Positions 49,425 through 61,918 are shown, counted from the first letter of the stretch. The stretch: 64,000 nucleotides of DNA from Spinacia oleracea (GCF_020520425.1 NC_079490.1:38820723-38884722); one strand, 5' to 3'. The notes: generated from the sequence alone by a model not told the origin. A program made the numbers and translations.

Positions 49425-52400
49425 CTAAAATAGTTGTTCTTTAGGTATAAATAATTGAATATTGGGTGTCTTGGATCCAAATTCTTTGTGTTTCTTTTTT
49501 CCTTTCTTTGATGGCTGCTTGTAATTGTCATATTGACCCTTTATTCTCTTCTTACTCTTTCCTTTAGTATTAGCACGATCAGGATCAAGCACAATTGTTA
49601 TTTCAGAATTAGTTGATTCCCCGTCTTGTGTTTCTCGTTGTGCTTCAGCTTTTGCCTTTTCTTGTTCTGCTATCTTTGCAGCTTCTTCTTTTGCCTTCCT
49701 TTCTTCTTCCTTTTTTATGATTTCATCAACTGCTTTATTATCCATTTTAAACTTCTCCTCGATAAATTTTCTGGCCTTTGCTATCTTATGCCCTTTCAAA
49801 ATTAAGTTATAGTATCTGTGGTATAGAGTTTAAGTGTTAAGTAAAATATCAACTGTAATTGTAAATATATGAAAATGAACTAATGTATATTGAAAAAATT
49901 ACCTTCTGATCATATGTAATCTCCAACCAGTAAAATTGTTGATTTCACCTTTCTCCCTTTTTATTGTATCAACCCTTTCCCATATCTGTTTCTTTGCATA
50001 TCTAGTCCATCTTGTTGTTATGTAACGATCTGGAATTGTATTGATTGAATGTATATGCAATATTCTTAAACAATGGAAGCACAACCATCCAGATTCTTCA
50101 AAGTTTTTGCATGTGCAAGTGACGGTTGAATCTTCCATTTTGTATTGAACTTCTTGCCTTGATCCTGTTAGATTATTTACATATAATGTAATATTATTCA
50201 AAAGAACATCTACTCTAAATAATAAATAAAGATTTATAGTTTTTTTACCTGTTATTCCTTCTATCCACACTTCAAAAAACATTGTTCTTCCTACACTTCC
50301 CTTGAACATTGTACTACTTGCCACAGAAAGCTTGAACTCTTCTTCAAAATCACGAAAAAGTGTTATCGTGTATACATTTGCTGCATGTTTTAATATAGCA
50401 CTCATACTTAGCTCTGAAGTTGGTATTCCCCTTGTACAGTCAAAGTCGTCTTTTTCTTCGGTTTTTCTCCATCGATTTATTGTAGCTTGAAAAATACTAT
50501 AGAACTCTGTTAATGTTGTACTTTTATTTGCTTTAAAACCAACAGCATGGTTTGTACTTTCACTTCTTTGTGAAGAAAGTATACCGGCAGAAAAAAAATC
50601 TTTACTTAAAGCTGTACACCATTTTTCTTTAAGACCATACAATCTGTTGAACCAGTCATCTTTTTCCAGCTTAAAAGTGTTGATCATAGATTTCCAAGTT
50701 TCTTCAAAATCATTTGGTGTTATACACCCACTTAAACACTTGTAGAATGCGTTTTTGAAGTTTTTATCAGACTTCAATAAACCAAACCTACTGTTTGCAT
50801 TTTTACTCAAGTGCCACAAGCATAACCTGTGTCTTGAAGAAGGAAAAACCTGAAAAACAATAATGAATATATATAGTTCCACAAAATAGTAACTATATTT
50901 TATAAAGAGTTACTATACTTTATAAAGAATTAGTATATTGTCAAAATATTAACTATATTTTAATAAGAGTTTCTATATTTTCAAAATAGTAACTATACTT
51001 TATAAAGTGTTACTATATTGTCAAAATAGTAACTATACTTTATAAAGTGTTACTATAATTTTAGAATAGTAACTATATTGAATTAAGAGTTACTATATTG
51101 TCAAAATAGTAACTATATTTTATAAAGAGATACTATATTGTTAAAATAGTAACTATATTTTATAAAGAGTTACTATATTGTCAAAATAGTAACTATAATA
51201 TATGAAGAGGTACCTGTTCTATTCCAGCAGCAATAGCTGCATCTTGATCAGTGAAAATTGATATAGGATGCTTTCCTCCCATAGCCTTCAGAAAAGTTTC
51301 AAACACCCAAACGAAAGATTCTGTGGTTTCATCCCCAATGAAAGCACAAGCAAACATTGTGTTTTTCCAATGGTTATTGATACCAACAAATGGAGCACAT
51401 ATGAGATTGTACTTATTGGTTCTGAATGTAGTATCAAAAACTAGAACATCTCCATATATTTTGTAATCTTCTCTCATCATAGAATCCCTCCAAAATAGGC
51501 ACTCAACTTTTCCTTCAGCATTGAGTCTTACTCTGAAAAAGAACTCGGGATCTATTGATTGTATGTCATACAGTTTGTTCACTAGTGTTTGTGAATCCTT
51601 GCCATCAATTTGCTTCATTTTTAACTTGTAGCAGTAGTTTAGATGATCAATCATCGTATGACCTACACAGTCGTCTCCGCCAGTTTCTGTTGACATATAC
51701 CTATAAGACTCCATTGGTCTTAGACCACATTCTGACATTGCCTCAATAGCTTCTTTTTTAGGTTCTGTCATTTGTCGTTCCGATCGGTGGAGATAATTAC
51801 TTATTTCTCTTGTCAATGGGTGATTATGTACCACTACATGCTTTTCTATTTCAAAATCTCCATTTTCATTCTTCTTTGCAAATATTTGAGCTTCACATTT
51901 TGTTCTTGTTATCATAACCCTCTTTCTCCTTTCTTTCTTTTTTGCATCTGATTGATCATCTTCATTTTTGAGTTCTTTGTTTTTAGGAGGGTCTCTTATT
52001 CCAGCAGCAGAGCAGTAGAAGTATTTTCCATTAACAATTGTGGTTCCTTCTTTATATCTATTCTTCCCTTTTCGTACACTAAAACCAATAATAGCAGCAT
52101 GTTTGCAATATAGATCATAAATCTCATCGGTTGTTTTCCTTGCTTCTCCAATTAAACTGCCATCTAATTCTTTATCAATGTTTTCTTCCTGCTCATTATT
52201 TGGATTTTCAAAGATGTTGTGGTTTGTATCAATTGAATGTATTATTGAACCTGTACAAATACAAATATAGTTATCATTAAATGTGATAGTTACTCTTAAT
52301 ATTTATATAGTTACTCGTTATATTTTATAGTTACTATATAATTAACATAGTTACTTAGGATCTATTGATTGTTATAGTTACTCTACAGTTAATATAGTTA

Positions 52401-54074
52401 TTCTTTATATGTTATAGTTACTATAAGTTAAATGTAGTTTATTGCTTATATAGATTATTTCGTTATGTGAAGTTACTCTATAATTAATATAGTTACCTTT
52501 CATAAATTATAGTTACTTTATTATAAATATAGTTATCATTATATGGGATAGTTACTCTTCATTTTATACAGTTACTGTTTATATATTATAGTTACTCATA
52601 GTTAATATAACTCCTTTTTATATGTTATAGTTACTCTACAGTATATAGTTCTTCTTTATATGTGATAGTTACTCTTCATTTTATATAGTTACTTTTTATA
52701 TGTTATAGTTACTCTATATTTAACATTGTTACTTAAGATCTATTGATTGTTATAGTTACTCTACAGTTAATATAGTTACTCTTTACATGTAATAGTTACT
52801 CTATATTTAACATACTTACTTAGGATCTATTGATTGTTATAGTTACTCTACAGTTAATACAGTTATTCTTTATATGTTATAGTTACTATAAATTAAATGT
52901 AGTTATTTCTTATTTATATTATTTCATTATGTGAAGTTACTCTATAATTAATATAGTTACCTTTCATAAATTATAGTTACTTTATTATAAATATAGTTAT
53001 CATTATATGGGATAGTTACTCTTCATTTTATACAGTTAATGTTTATATATTATAGTTACTATAACTCCTTTTTATAAGTTATAGTTACTCTACAGTATAT
53101 AGTTCTTCTTTATATGTGATAGTTACTCTGCATTTTATATAGTTATTTTTTATATGTTATAGTTACTCTATATTTAACATTGTTACTTAAGATCTATTGA
53201 TTGTTATAGTTACTCTACAGTTCATATAGTTACTCTTTACATGTAATAGTTACTCTATATTTAACATACTTACTTAGGATCTATTGATTGTTATAGTTAC
53301 TCTACAGTTAATACAGTTATTCTTTATATGTTATAGTTACTATAAATTAAATGTAGTTATTTCTTATTTATATTATTTCATTATGTGAAGTTACTCTATA
53401 ATTAATATAGTTACCATTCATAAATTATAGTTACTTTATTTTAAATATAGTTATCATTATATGTGATAGTTACTCTTTATTTTATATAGTTACTGTTTAT
53501 ATATTATAGTTACTCACACTTAATATAACTCTTGTTTATATGTGATAGTTACTCTACAGTATATAGTTCTTCTTTATATGTGATAGTTACTCTTCATTTT
53601 ATATAGTTAGTCTCCATAGTTTATAGTTACTCTACAGTTACTATAAGTCCTGTCTATATGAGATAGTTACTCTACATTAAACATAGTTTCTCTTTGTATG
53701 TTATAGTTACTCTGCGTTAAATATAATTCCTCTTTCTATGTTAGTTACACTACTGCAATTATAATATGTTAACTATATCAATATAACAGTTACTATATAT
53801 ATATTAAAAGATACTATATCATACCTTCTTCAATACATTGATTTGCAACCATAACTTGCTGAGATGTGCCTTCATCTTCATCTTCAACATCATATACTTC
53901 TCTATGATTCTCAAAGTTTTCTAAAATAATAATAATTACTCAATGAGTATGAAAGTTACTATAATTTTCTTCGTAGTTAGTTATTAGGATTCGAATATTG
54001 CCGTCATAATTATACAATTTTTCTTCTATTGCGCGATTTAAATCGATATTCAAATCGATTAAATCGTCCTCCAT
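49425..54074 (-). CDS. FAR1/FHY3-type MULE transposase with SWIM zinc finger, 6 exons, 833 aa
   Basis: Exons on the minus strand: 54,074-53,960, 53,920-53,825, 52,250-51,214, 50,849-50,249, 50,164-49,903 and 49,815-49,425. They have GT/AG borders and sum to 2,502 nt with no stop. Domains: acidic N-terminus; FAR1 DNA-binding zinc domain ~113-216 (LYCKHAAIIGFSVRKGK, YFYCSAAG, TKCEAQIF, HNHPL); MULE DDE domain with Asp ~343 (VFDTTF), Asp ~405 (FTDQD), C/H at 426/429 (HRLCLWHL) and Glu ~513 (QRSESTN); SWIM finger C633-x-C635-x9-C645-x-H647; Lys-rich coiled tail. FAR1-type proteins derive from such transposases. It should bind the element's ends and cut. The spliced frame is intact, suggesting an autonomous source. 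Confidence 0.92.
50850..51213. repeat. AGTWACT array in intron 3 of the transposase gene
   Basis: About eight 40-bp units alternating agttactatattgtcaaaa and tagtaactatattttataaa, the same higher-order unit as in the intergenic array. Confidence 0.92.
52251..53824. repeat. Intron 2 of the transposase gene: AGTTACTCT motifs in three ~463-bp tandem copies
   Basis: The marker acttaggatctattgattg occurs near 52,345, 52,810 and 53,272, with long near-identical stretches between, giving a ~463-bp period. Each copy is itself made of tagttactctat / tagttacctttc motif variants. Confidence 0.9.
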
Positions 54075-54179
54075 TGTTGAAGCTCGAAGAGAGAGAAGCT
54101 GTTGGAGGAGAGAGAAGCTGTTGTAAGAGAGAGAAGCTGCTGCTGGAGGAGAGAGATTTCAATTTTAGGGTTTCGCGCA

Positions 54180-54289
54180 TTCTGTTATTTTGGAACACGT
54201 GATTTCAAACGGTTCAGCGCTGCAAATTACCTAATTACCCTGGTCCATGGTAACCTTAATGGTGGACCGGGTCCATGCAAGCGGAATTG
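54180..54289 (-). repeat. Right MULE terminal inverted repeat
   Basis: Contains taccctggtccatggtaacc and ggaccgggtccatgcaagc, the inverted counterpart of the left end, followed by gtacctaat. Confidence 0.75.
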
Positions 54290-54408
54290 GTACCTAATAC
54301 CTATTGGCTAACATAGAGGAGAAGTGTTAACTATCGAAAATAATATAAGTTTCAATTCTATATTGTAATCGTATCGGTCGATTGACAATGAGAGGCCGGG
54401 ATAACATG

Positions 54409-54695
54409 CAGTGGCGGAGCCAGGATTTGTAGGTTGGGGGGCGAGAAATTTGTAAGTTGGGAGCGAGAAATATACATAAAAAATGTGAACATTTTATAGG
54501 TATGAGGAAAAAAAGAAGGAAATTTTGCTGAAGATGGGAGTTGAACCTTGTATCTTTGGGTTCAAATATGCTCATTTGACCACTGGAGCAAAGGCAAATT
54601 GATAGGTTATACTTACCGTTGTTATAACATATATCTTATTTTTTTCACCTTTTGGGGGGCGGCCGCCCCTACTGGCCCCCCTGTCTCCGCTACTG
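54409..54695. mobile_element. hAT-type MITE with 8-bp duplication ATAACATG
   Basis: Starts CAGTGGCGGAGCCAGG and ends CCTGTCTCCGCTACTG, an imperfect 16-bp inverted repeat. The flanks 54,401-54,408 and 54,696-54,703 are both ataacatg. An 8-bp duplication and a CAGTG-type end fit the hAT superfamily. It is 287 bp and non-coding. Confidence 0.9.
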
Positions 54696-54703
54696 ATAAC
54701 ATG

Positions 54704-55384
54704 TCAAGCTTTTAAGTTTATTGGTTATCTATTTTAGATGGAATTTTAACATATATAGAAAGAGAATGACAGTAATAACGTCCAAAATTTATATATAAAG
54801 AGGTTGCTAAATGCAATTTGATTTTATTTGACGCAACTCTTTTTACTTTCATTTTTTCATTCTAAATTAAATCCTAACCATCACTTTTATTATTTTCTCT
54901 CAATATTTTTAGATATTATTTTGGTTCAAATACATCTGACTTTCAATTTGCACGTAATACTTAATTCGTTTAAATTCGATTTGTACGAAATGTTAACTAT
55001 ATTTTGTTCAATTTGTACGAAATGGTTAATTAAATTATGTCATTCTGTACAAAATAAAATTATTTATTTCATATAAATTGCATGAAATGGTTCAAAAAAA
55101 CAAGGAAAAAACGAAAATTACCTCAATTCTAAGATCTTACAAGTCAAAAAAATCGTTCATTGCAATCAGAATAAATATTCTAATTTGATTAGATACACAT
55201 ACACGCGACACTAAAAAAAATGATTTGAACCAAAATAATATAAAAAAGGTTTAGAGAAAATAAAAAAAGTGAGGATTAGAGTTTTTTAGAATAAAAAAAT
55301 GAGTGTAAAAAGGGTTGCGTCAATTAAAATTTGATTGCGTTTAGCAACCGTGTATATAAAGGATAAATATATAGTAAAACAACC
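54704..55384. other. AT-rich spacer, nothing recognised
   Basis: Low-complexity T- and A-rich DNA; the frame at 54,828-55,076 has no domain. Confidence 0.5.
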
Positions 55385-55480
55385 AATACAAGTTGGCGAA
55401 ATTGGTGAGGAACTCTATCACCTTGTGACTTGGAGGTCACCGGAGCGAGCCCCAACAACTGCGAAATACTTGGGAGTGAA
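55385..55480 (+). repeat. Possible tRNA-derived SINE head
   Basis: Contains agttggcgaaattggtgagg (A-box-like) and ~35 bases later ggtcaccggagcgagcccc (B-box-like). No tail or target duplication was identified. Confidence 0.3.
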
Positions 55481-55515
55481 TTAAGACAAGACATGCGTAG
55501 ATGGGCTAGTTAACC

Positions 55516-56030
55516 TTGACAGAAATGTGTCCTTCGCCCAAGGTGCATTGGTCTATACCAAGGTTTAGACTAATTACAGAATAATTAATTCAATAAGATC
55601 AAGTGATCAATATATCTAGCTGGAATAATGTATCTGATCAGCAAGTTCTAATCCTTATTAAGCTCCCAACTTACTCTTGACTAAACCTACAAGGTCACAC
55701 CAATGGCATATAACAGATCGTTGGATTAAATGAATCCGAAATTCATTTAATAGCTAATCTGGAATTTAGTTAAAAAAACAGTAAATATACAATAAGCCGT
55801 TGGATCATAGTGGTATGTTGTGTATATCGTAGGCCGGACCGTACGAATAATTGTATCGTACGACATTGGGTCGTCAAGTACTATACAAAAATAATGGCCA
55901 CAAGGCCTTAGACGCATATACGAAAGGGGACAAGCAACGCTGCAGCCCACGAGCCAAGCGCGCAAGGCCAATGGGCGATGTAGCACTATGCAATATCCCA
56001 ATATTTGATGATTTCATAAAATATATTTTA
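55516..56030 (+). repeat. Truncated copia-like LTR, same family as 56,145-57,147
   Basis: Shares gtgtccttcgcccaaggtgc, agatcaagtgatca, cttactcttgactaaacct and the tcgtacgac blocks with the next LTR but is more diverged and shorter. It is probably an older partial copy. Confidence 0.65.
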
Positions 56031-56144
56031 TAGCAGAAATAAAGTTATAATTACTAATAATGAATTTTCCTTGTTAGGTAGTCTCTTTTAATAATTTTCG
56101 AAAGTTTATAAAAGCTATTTTAATTTTAGTATGACTCTTATCTT

Positions 56145-57147
56145 TGAAGGAAATATGTCCTTCACACAAGGTGCATTAGTCCAATTCCAAGGTTCGGATT
56201 AATTACGAACTATTAATTCAGTGAGATCAAGTGATCGGAACAGCTGGCTGGAGTAATGCTTCCGATCAGTGAGTTCTAATCCTAATTAAGATCACAACTT
56301 ACTCTTGACTGAACATATAAGGTCACATCATTGGCATGTAACAAATCACCAGATTAAATGTATCGGAAATTCATTTAATAGCTTTTCGGGAAATTAGTTC
56401 GGAAAACATAATTATACGATTTAACATTGGATCGTGAAATCGTATATCATGTTGCGTAAATTAGTAAGTTAGGCGAAAAGAATAATCGTATCGTACGACA
56501 ATGGATCGTCAAGTATGAAACGATAAATAAATTAGCGAAGGATAATTTAATCGCAAATACGAAAGCAAACCACGAGCCAAGCATGCTTTAAGGCGCAAGG
56601 CCCATGGGCGCAACACGCATGATTGCAGCGCTGGCCCATGGCTTTGGCTGCTTGGATGCGTGCACAAAAGGGCAGCAGCTGCTGTGTTATGGCCCGCGGC
56701 CCAGCAGCAGGCTACCTGCGTTTGCTCGCACTCCTCGTGGGCCTTGCTGGCCGGTTGAGCCTTGTGCTTGGCCGATTAGCTTGGTCCATTAGAAAGTTTA
56801 TTTTAATAACATATTCTAGATGTTTTCCTAACCTAATGCAACCAGATTATTCTAACCTAAGGCTAGAGAGAAACCCTAATTCTCTCTTTGCCTCCATTAG
56901 GGTGTTCTTCCCAAAAAGAAAATATCTTGAGTGACTTCTAAGCCATCGATCTCAAGACGAATCTAAACGTGTCGGTGAACCGAGTAGAGGAACAACATTT
57001 CGAGTTCTTGTACGTGTTCGTGATACGTTGAATCTAGGAAAAACACGCTACAAATGTAAGTCTGCTTGATCTGTACTTTATACATGATTCCTGGCTTTGG
57101 GTCGGGGTTGTTCCGCTATTATGTTATGTATTTAACTGTAAACCCCA
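56145..57147 (+). repeat. 5' LTR of a copia-like element (about 1.0 kb)
   Basis: Starts tgaaggaaatatgtcc, carries a GC-rich block (56,580-56,790) and ends taaacccca, followed by gtggtatcatgagc. Exon-like splice donors and an aaaccctaattctctc leader lie in its 3' part. Confidence 0.78.
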
Positions 57148-57150
57148 AAA

Positions 57151-57164
57151 GTGGTATCATGAGC
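57151..57164 (+). other. Primer-binding site of the copia-like element
   Basis: gtggtatcatgagc matches the tRNA-Met type TGGTATCA core just after the LTR. Confidence 0.7.
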
Positions 57165-58138
57165 AACATGTATTTAAAGTACTTATTGGAATGTTATTAT
57201 GTTTGTGATTAATGTCGAATTTTTCTGAATTTTTTCGTGAATTTTTTGAATTTTTCTGGATTATTAGATAGATCGTAGAAAATGTTCTGAATTCGTAAAA
57301 TTTCGGAAATTCAATTTTTTTGACCCTAATCTGATTGAAAACGGTGTTTTAAAATTAACTCATGAGAACAGAATCGCAAAAACAGGCCCCAAAGTTTGTA
57401 TTTTTGGGCGTTTTTGCGATATGAGTAAATCTAAGTAATGAATGTTATAACTAAGTATAAAGCTAGGCTGTTATTACTAAAGTTAAAACATGAAGGACCT
57501 TGAAGAGGAACCTTCACCTTATGTCACATGGCAATGCCAAAGGTTTTAGCAAGATTCAGTATCTCTTGAAACAGAATAAGGTAAAAGTTACATGGATAGA
57601 TTTCAAAATGCAAATGGTTTTTGCATTACAATCAATCGTGTATAGTGCATGTGATATATGCAAGATAACTCGTAAATGTTGGATTATGACGATTTTATAC
57701 CAATTTCTATTGATCTAGATCAAAGATCATTAGAATAATATCAAGAACATCCAATATATTCGACATGTAGGATGCGCACTTGATAAGAGGAAGTAAAGAT
57801 GAACTAAAGTTTTGATGCTACATGCATAGCCTAAACAAAAGTTGGATCTTGGTGTTAAGCAAACCACAAACATACACGGGCAATTAGGCGTCGTGATTAA
57901 AAGGTGGTAACATAGGTTCTAAACCATATGTGATGCATGGGAAACTGAATCAATGATTAGTTTCCAGGTTCTTGGTTGAAAAATGTATCCCCCACATCTC
58001 TGTGAACTGGTTGGAGTATTCCAAAAGGGAAGCATCATTTGAAATTCTACATAATTGAAATGAATTCATTATTGTCGAAGAAGAAATAAAAGGGAATTGT
58101 ATCTAGTAGGAGTTCTTCAATGAACTCAGGTTGATCAC
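57165..58138 (+). mobile_element. Interior remnant of the copia-like element
   Basis: About 1 kb with no intact frame. A gag-like gene would be expected after the primer site, but only short frames with many stops remain, so it is decayed or deleted. Confidence 0.45.
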
Positions 58139-58608
58139 TGTAGGGGAATACAGTTAAACATACATAACATGTGCGGAACATCCCCAAAGCCAGGAAGCAT
58201 GTATAAAGCACAGTTTAAGCATACTTACAGTTGAAGAGTGTTTTCCCGAGTATAGTATCAACGAACACGAACAAGGAACTCCACTTGTCGTTCCTCTACT
58301 TGGTTCACCGACACGTTTAGATCCGTCTTGATTATTGTAGCTTAGACAACCCACAAGATATTTGCTTTTCGGAATGAACAGTTTTTTTTTAGCAGATCTA
58401 GAGAAAAACTAAACAACGTAATTTAGGAATTAGGTTTAGGGTTACTGCAAAACAGATTGTTGTGTGTCTGTGGAAATAATATAACCTAAATTTTATATTA
58501 GGTGTAACCGGCCAAGACCAAGGGGCCTTGAACGGCCACACCCACACACGCGAGCACTCCCCGCGCACAACCCACACTGCAGGCCGAAGCCCACAACGCG
58601 CAGCCGAG
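58139..58608 (-). repeat. Inverted copy of the copia-like LTR
   Basis: Starts tgtaggggaatacag, the reverse complement of the LTR end ctgtaatcccca, and continues inverted through the aagacggatct/gatccgtcttg and GC-rich blocks before meeting the direct LTR. Confidence 0.75.
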
Positions 58609-59153
58609 CAGCATGGGCGCAACACGCATGATTGCAAAGCTGGCCCATGGCCTTGGCTGCTTGGATGCGTGCACAAAAGGGCAGCAGCTGCTGCATTGTG
58701 GCCCGCAGCCCAGCAGCAAGCTAGCTGCGTTTGCTCGCACTCCTCGTGGGCCTTGCTGGCCGGTTGAGCCTTGTGCTTGGCCAGTTAGCTTGGTCCATTA
58801 GAAAGGTTATTTTAATAACCTATTATAGATGTTTTCCCCACCTAAGGCAACAAGATTATTCTAATCTAAGGTAAGAGAGAAACCCTAATTCTCTTTGTGC
58901 CTGCATTAGAGTGTTCTTCCCAAAGAGCAAATATCTTGAGTGACTTCTAAGCCATCGATCTCAAGACGGATCTGAACGTGTAGGTGAACCAAGTGGAGGA
59001 ACAACGTATGGAGTTCTTGTTCGTGTTCCTGATATGTTGAATCTAGGGAAACCACGCTACAAACGTAAGTCTGCTTGATCTGTACTTTTATACATGATTC
59101 CTGACTTTGGGGTTGTTGTTATTATGTTATGTATTTAACTGTAATCCCCAACA
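58609..59153 (+). repeat. 3' part of a direct-orientation copia-like LTR
   Basis: Matches 56,606-57,147 from gcatgggcgcaacacgcatg to taatccccaaca. It lacks the first ~460 bases of the LTR. Confidence 0.75.
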
Positions 59154-59422
59154 ATTATGAGCACATATATATATATATTCTGTTAACCCTAAAATTACTT
59201 TTACCCTTTTGGGTCAGTCGTTCTCCTTGGGTTTTGTGTTGCTTGCGTGAGATTCCGTTATACTCATCTTCTTGCCTACTTCATTAATAATTCTTGATAT
59301 TTTGATTATCATCATCACCATGAATTACCTTTGCATGATCAACACAATTTCCACTGAGCTTTCTGTTCCTTATGTCATATTTTCCCGTTGACAATTTTTC
59401 ATTGAGCAAATAAATTAAGATG

Positions 59423-59691
59423 CACTACAAGAATTTGTATCATTAATGACAACCTAATTATGACGGGTAAAAAATCTAATTGCAAAAGCCTTTTGCGACG
59501 GGGCTAACAACCAAACAAAGACGGGAACAACCGTCCCAAATGTCTTTTATGACGGGTTATCAACGGGATTTGCCATTAACAAGGGTTCCTTTCTATGACG
59601 GGTTCGCGATAGAAAATCCCGTCATTAATCAACAGTTATTGGCCTTTACCGACGGGATTTCTCGTCGTTCATGGTACAATTTTTTGTAGTG
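59423..59691. mobile_element. CACTA MITE with ATG target duplication
   Basis: Starts CACTACAAGAATTTGTATC and ends TACAATTTTTTGTAGTG. The flanking triplets are atg on both sides. Internal gacggg(a/g)ttt repeats are arranged in both directions. 269 bp, non-coding. Confidence 0.92.
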
Positions 59692-61205
59692 ATGTCGCCG
59701 ATATGACCGAATGAGTCGTCACATGTTTTTCCATACTAGTTTCGGTGTTTGATTATATATTATTCGTCACGGGAGGTAATCACACGCGCCTAATATTTTT
59801 GGTTGTTTGTGTGAATTATTATTATACGTAATACACACGTTTATCTCTTGAAGTTGTATAATATTATGAGATTACTTATTTACTCTATCTGTAATTGTAT
59901 TTTTAATATATGATTGAAATTGTCTATTTATTAGGTGAACTCTTATCTTGTGTTCATATGCGTAAGTGTTTTGTTCAAAAATATATATTTATGAGTAGAT
60001 TGTTTGATTTATATGTATGTGTTTAATAGCTAGAGTGCTACAGTATTATAGCTTCGGATTTGTTAAAGTTCCGTAAATTTCTTTTGAAAAATAGGTCAAA
60101 GTGAGATAAGGTTTTGGAGTTAGTGGTATTATTATGTACAGATCAACTAAGAGTAATTTTTTGGAACAAGATTTATTGCAAAAGACGAGTAACGTTGGAG
60201 AAGTATATAGAGGATCGAATTACTTTGTTATGTTTCGGATTACTTTAGGAACTTGTGCTATTATTGAGAAGAATGCAGTATTTCCTGTTAATGAGTTTTG
60301 ATCATATTATGAGGGGACGGTTGAAAATAATTATATATTCTTGGTTTGAGGTTCAGCGTTATATATACCTTAGTCCTTGGCATGTTGGTAATGAGATGAT
60401 AACCATTAATTAGTAGAGGAGTCAGATACAATCTTTATTATTTTCTAATATCCTCATAGTGGAATTTGGTCCAAAAGTAGTCTGGACTCAGAGAGTCTGT
60501 TTAGCAACTATTGAGAATTTTAAGTTTTTATACTTGTTGGTTTATTCGTTCGAATTACCCATGTCCAAGACTAGGTATAGAACAAAGAGCGCGCATGACA
60601 CCTATTGGTTTAAGTAAGTCTAGTGACTAGTGAGGAAGGATGACATTATTATATTCGAGGTATAATTTGAGCTCATATTTGATAAGATCTATATTTTAGA
60701 GTATGGAGTTAGTCATACCCTTGGAATTATACGTGTAACGTAGTTTCATACTACGTTGTTTAAATGAGAGAGTATTATTCTATATTGGTATGCTTTTATT
60801 AAAGGTGATTCAGCTTTTTGCTGACGTGTGTTTATTTTCTATGTGTGTTTATGGCCATGTCGATCTTCTTCTTATGATGGCTTTGCGACGACCCTTTTGG
60901 TGTTTGTCCTCTATGATGAGCAGTCAATATTGATTGGAGCAGATTGGTCGTGCAGGATCGCAATTACAAGTTGAAGGAGCTCAAGTGTTATCGTTTAGTC
61001 TTTTATGATAGTTTAATACTTTTCAGTTATACAATTGTAAATACATCACCTAGTAATGGAGTTGTGATAGTTTGAGTTTTGTAAGCCTTAGCACTTGACA
61101 ATGTGGTCAAAGTGTAGCGGTGATACCTCCGATTTAGGTATAAGCTTCCGCAATTTTTTAAAAAGTCTTTTATTTTTCTTATTTATTTAAAGTTAGTAAA
61201 TCAGG
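59692..61205. other. Retrotransposon-like remnant, no gene recognised
   Basis: AT-rich, with a terminal cagggtgttaca at 61,201-61,212 like the end of a Ty3 LTR. Frames are short. The type is not certain. Confidence 0.35.
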
Positions 61206-61918
61206 GTGTTACACACTACATATATAGTGCAAATCAACAACGGGCGCATGGCCTTCGCTGGACGCGCGCGGAGAAGCACAAAGCAGCAGCGACAGCTCGC
61301 TGCACATCGCGACCTAAGGCCAAGCACCTATGCGCGCGTTGTGGATAATCCGTGCGAGTTGGCCTTCCAAGGCCTTGTGCCTTTGGTCGGTTGGCTTGCT
61401 TGCTTCCCAAGAGTTTGTAGGAAAGAATACTGTAAAATCCGAAAATGTGAATGTAATGTGGGCCGAATATTTAATTTATGTAAAGCTGTGACGTGTTATA
61501 AAACACTGTCTTAGAAGCAAAATTCGCCCCGACTATGGTGCAATCGTAATAGGCGTTGCCCCCCAAGATTTTACACAGCAATTCGTTTTAACGTGCACTC
61601 GAATAAAACGAACTAGGAACTCATAGTATGCCCAGAATAAAACAGAGAAGAGATGAAGAGGAGAATTGTATTTCGGTGTGTCTCAACTGATTCCCAAAGT
61701 TGATTTATATAGGAACCAAAAATCGTAACCGAAAATCAGAATTTATTATTGAAATAAAACCAAAAGATCAGAATTCAAATGGGACATTTAAAACACTTGT
61801 AACCGAAAATCTGAAGTTTAATTCGCAATTAAAACGGAAGCGAGAATCAAGGAACCGTTTCCTTAATAAATGCGACCGTTACGTTTTTTATTGAAGAATG
61901 TGGAGTGAGCTACGTAAC
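61206..61918. other. Decayed LTR-like sequence hosting the hAT element
   Basis: A GC-rich block (61,235-61,400) resembles those in the copia LTRs here. The last eight bases, tacgtaac (61,911-61,918), are the target duplication of the next element. Homology may continue after 62,967. Confidence 0.4.

Larger units (their letters stand above)
41789..54289. mobile_element. 12.5 kb Mutator-like element (MULE) with ULP1-like and FAR1-type transposase genes
   Basis: A perfect 9-bp duplication, gtacctaat, flanks the element (41,780-41,788; 54,290-54,298), the length typical of MULEs. The ends form an imperfect terminal inverted repeat of ~90 bp sharing acc(t/c)ggtcca, atggaccagggta and cacgtg. Inside are two tail-to-tail genes, each splicing to an open frame: a ULP1/C48-like gene (+) and a FAR1/MULE/SWIM transposase (-). 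MULEs that carry a ULP1-like gene beside the transposase are known from plants (the Kaonashi-type elements of Arabidopsis). Introns and the intergenic region are filled with AGTWACT motifs. All visible parts are intact, so it may be autonomous. Confidence 0.92.

Noticed and set aside
55385-55480. Functional tRNA gene
   Set aside because: A- and B-box-like sequences are imperfect and no cloverleaf with a plausible anticodon arm could be drawn; it is at most a SINE head.
59692-61205. Intact retrotransposon coding region
   Set aside because: Only short frames and an LTR-like end; no protease, RT or integrase motif was found.
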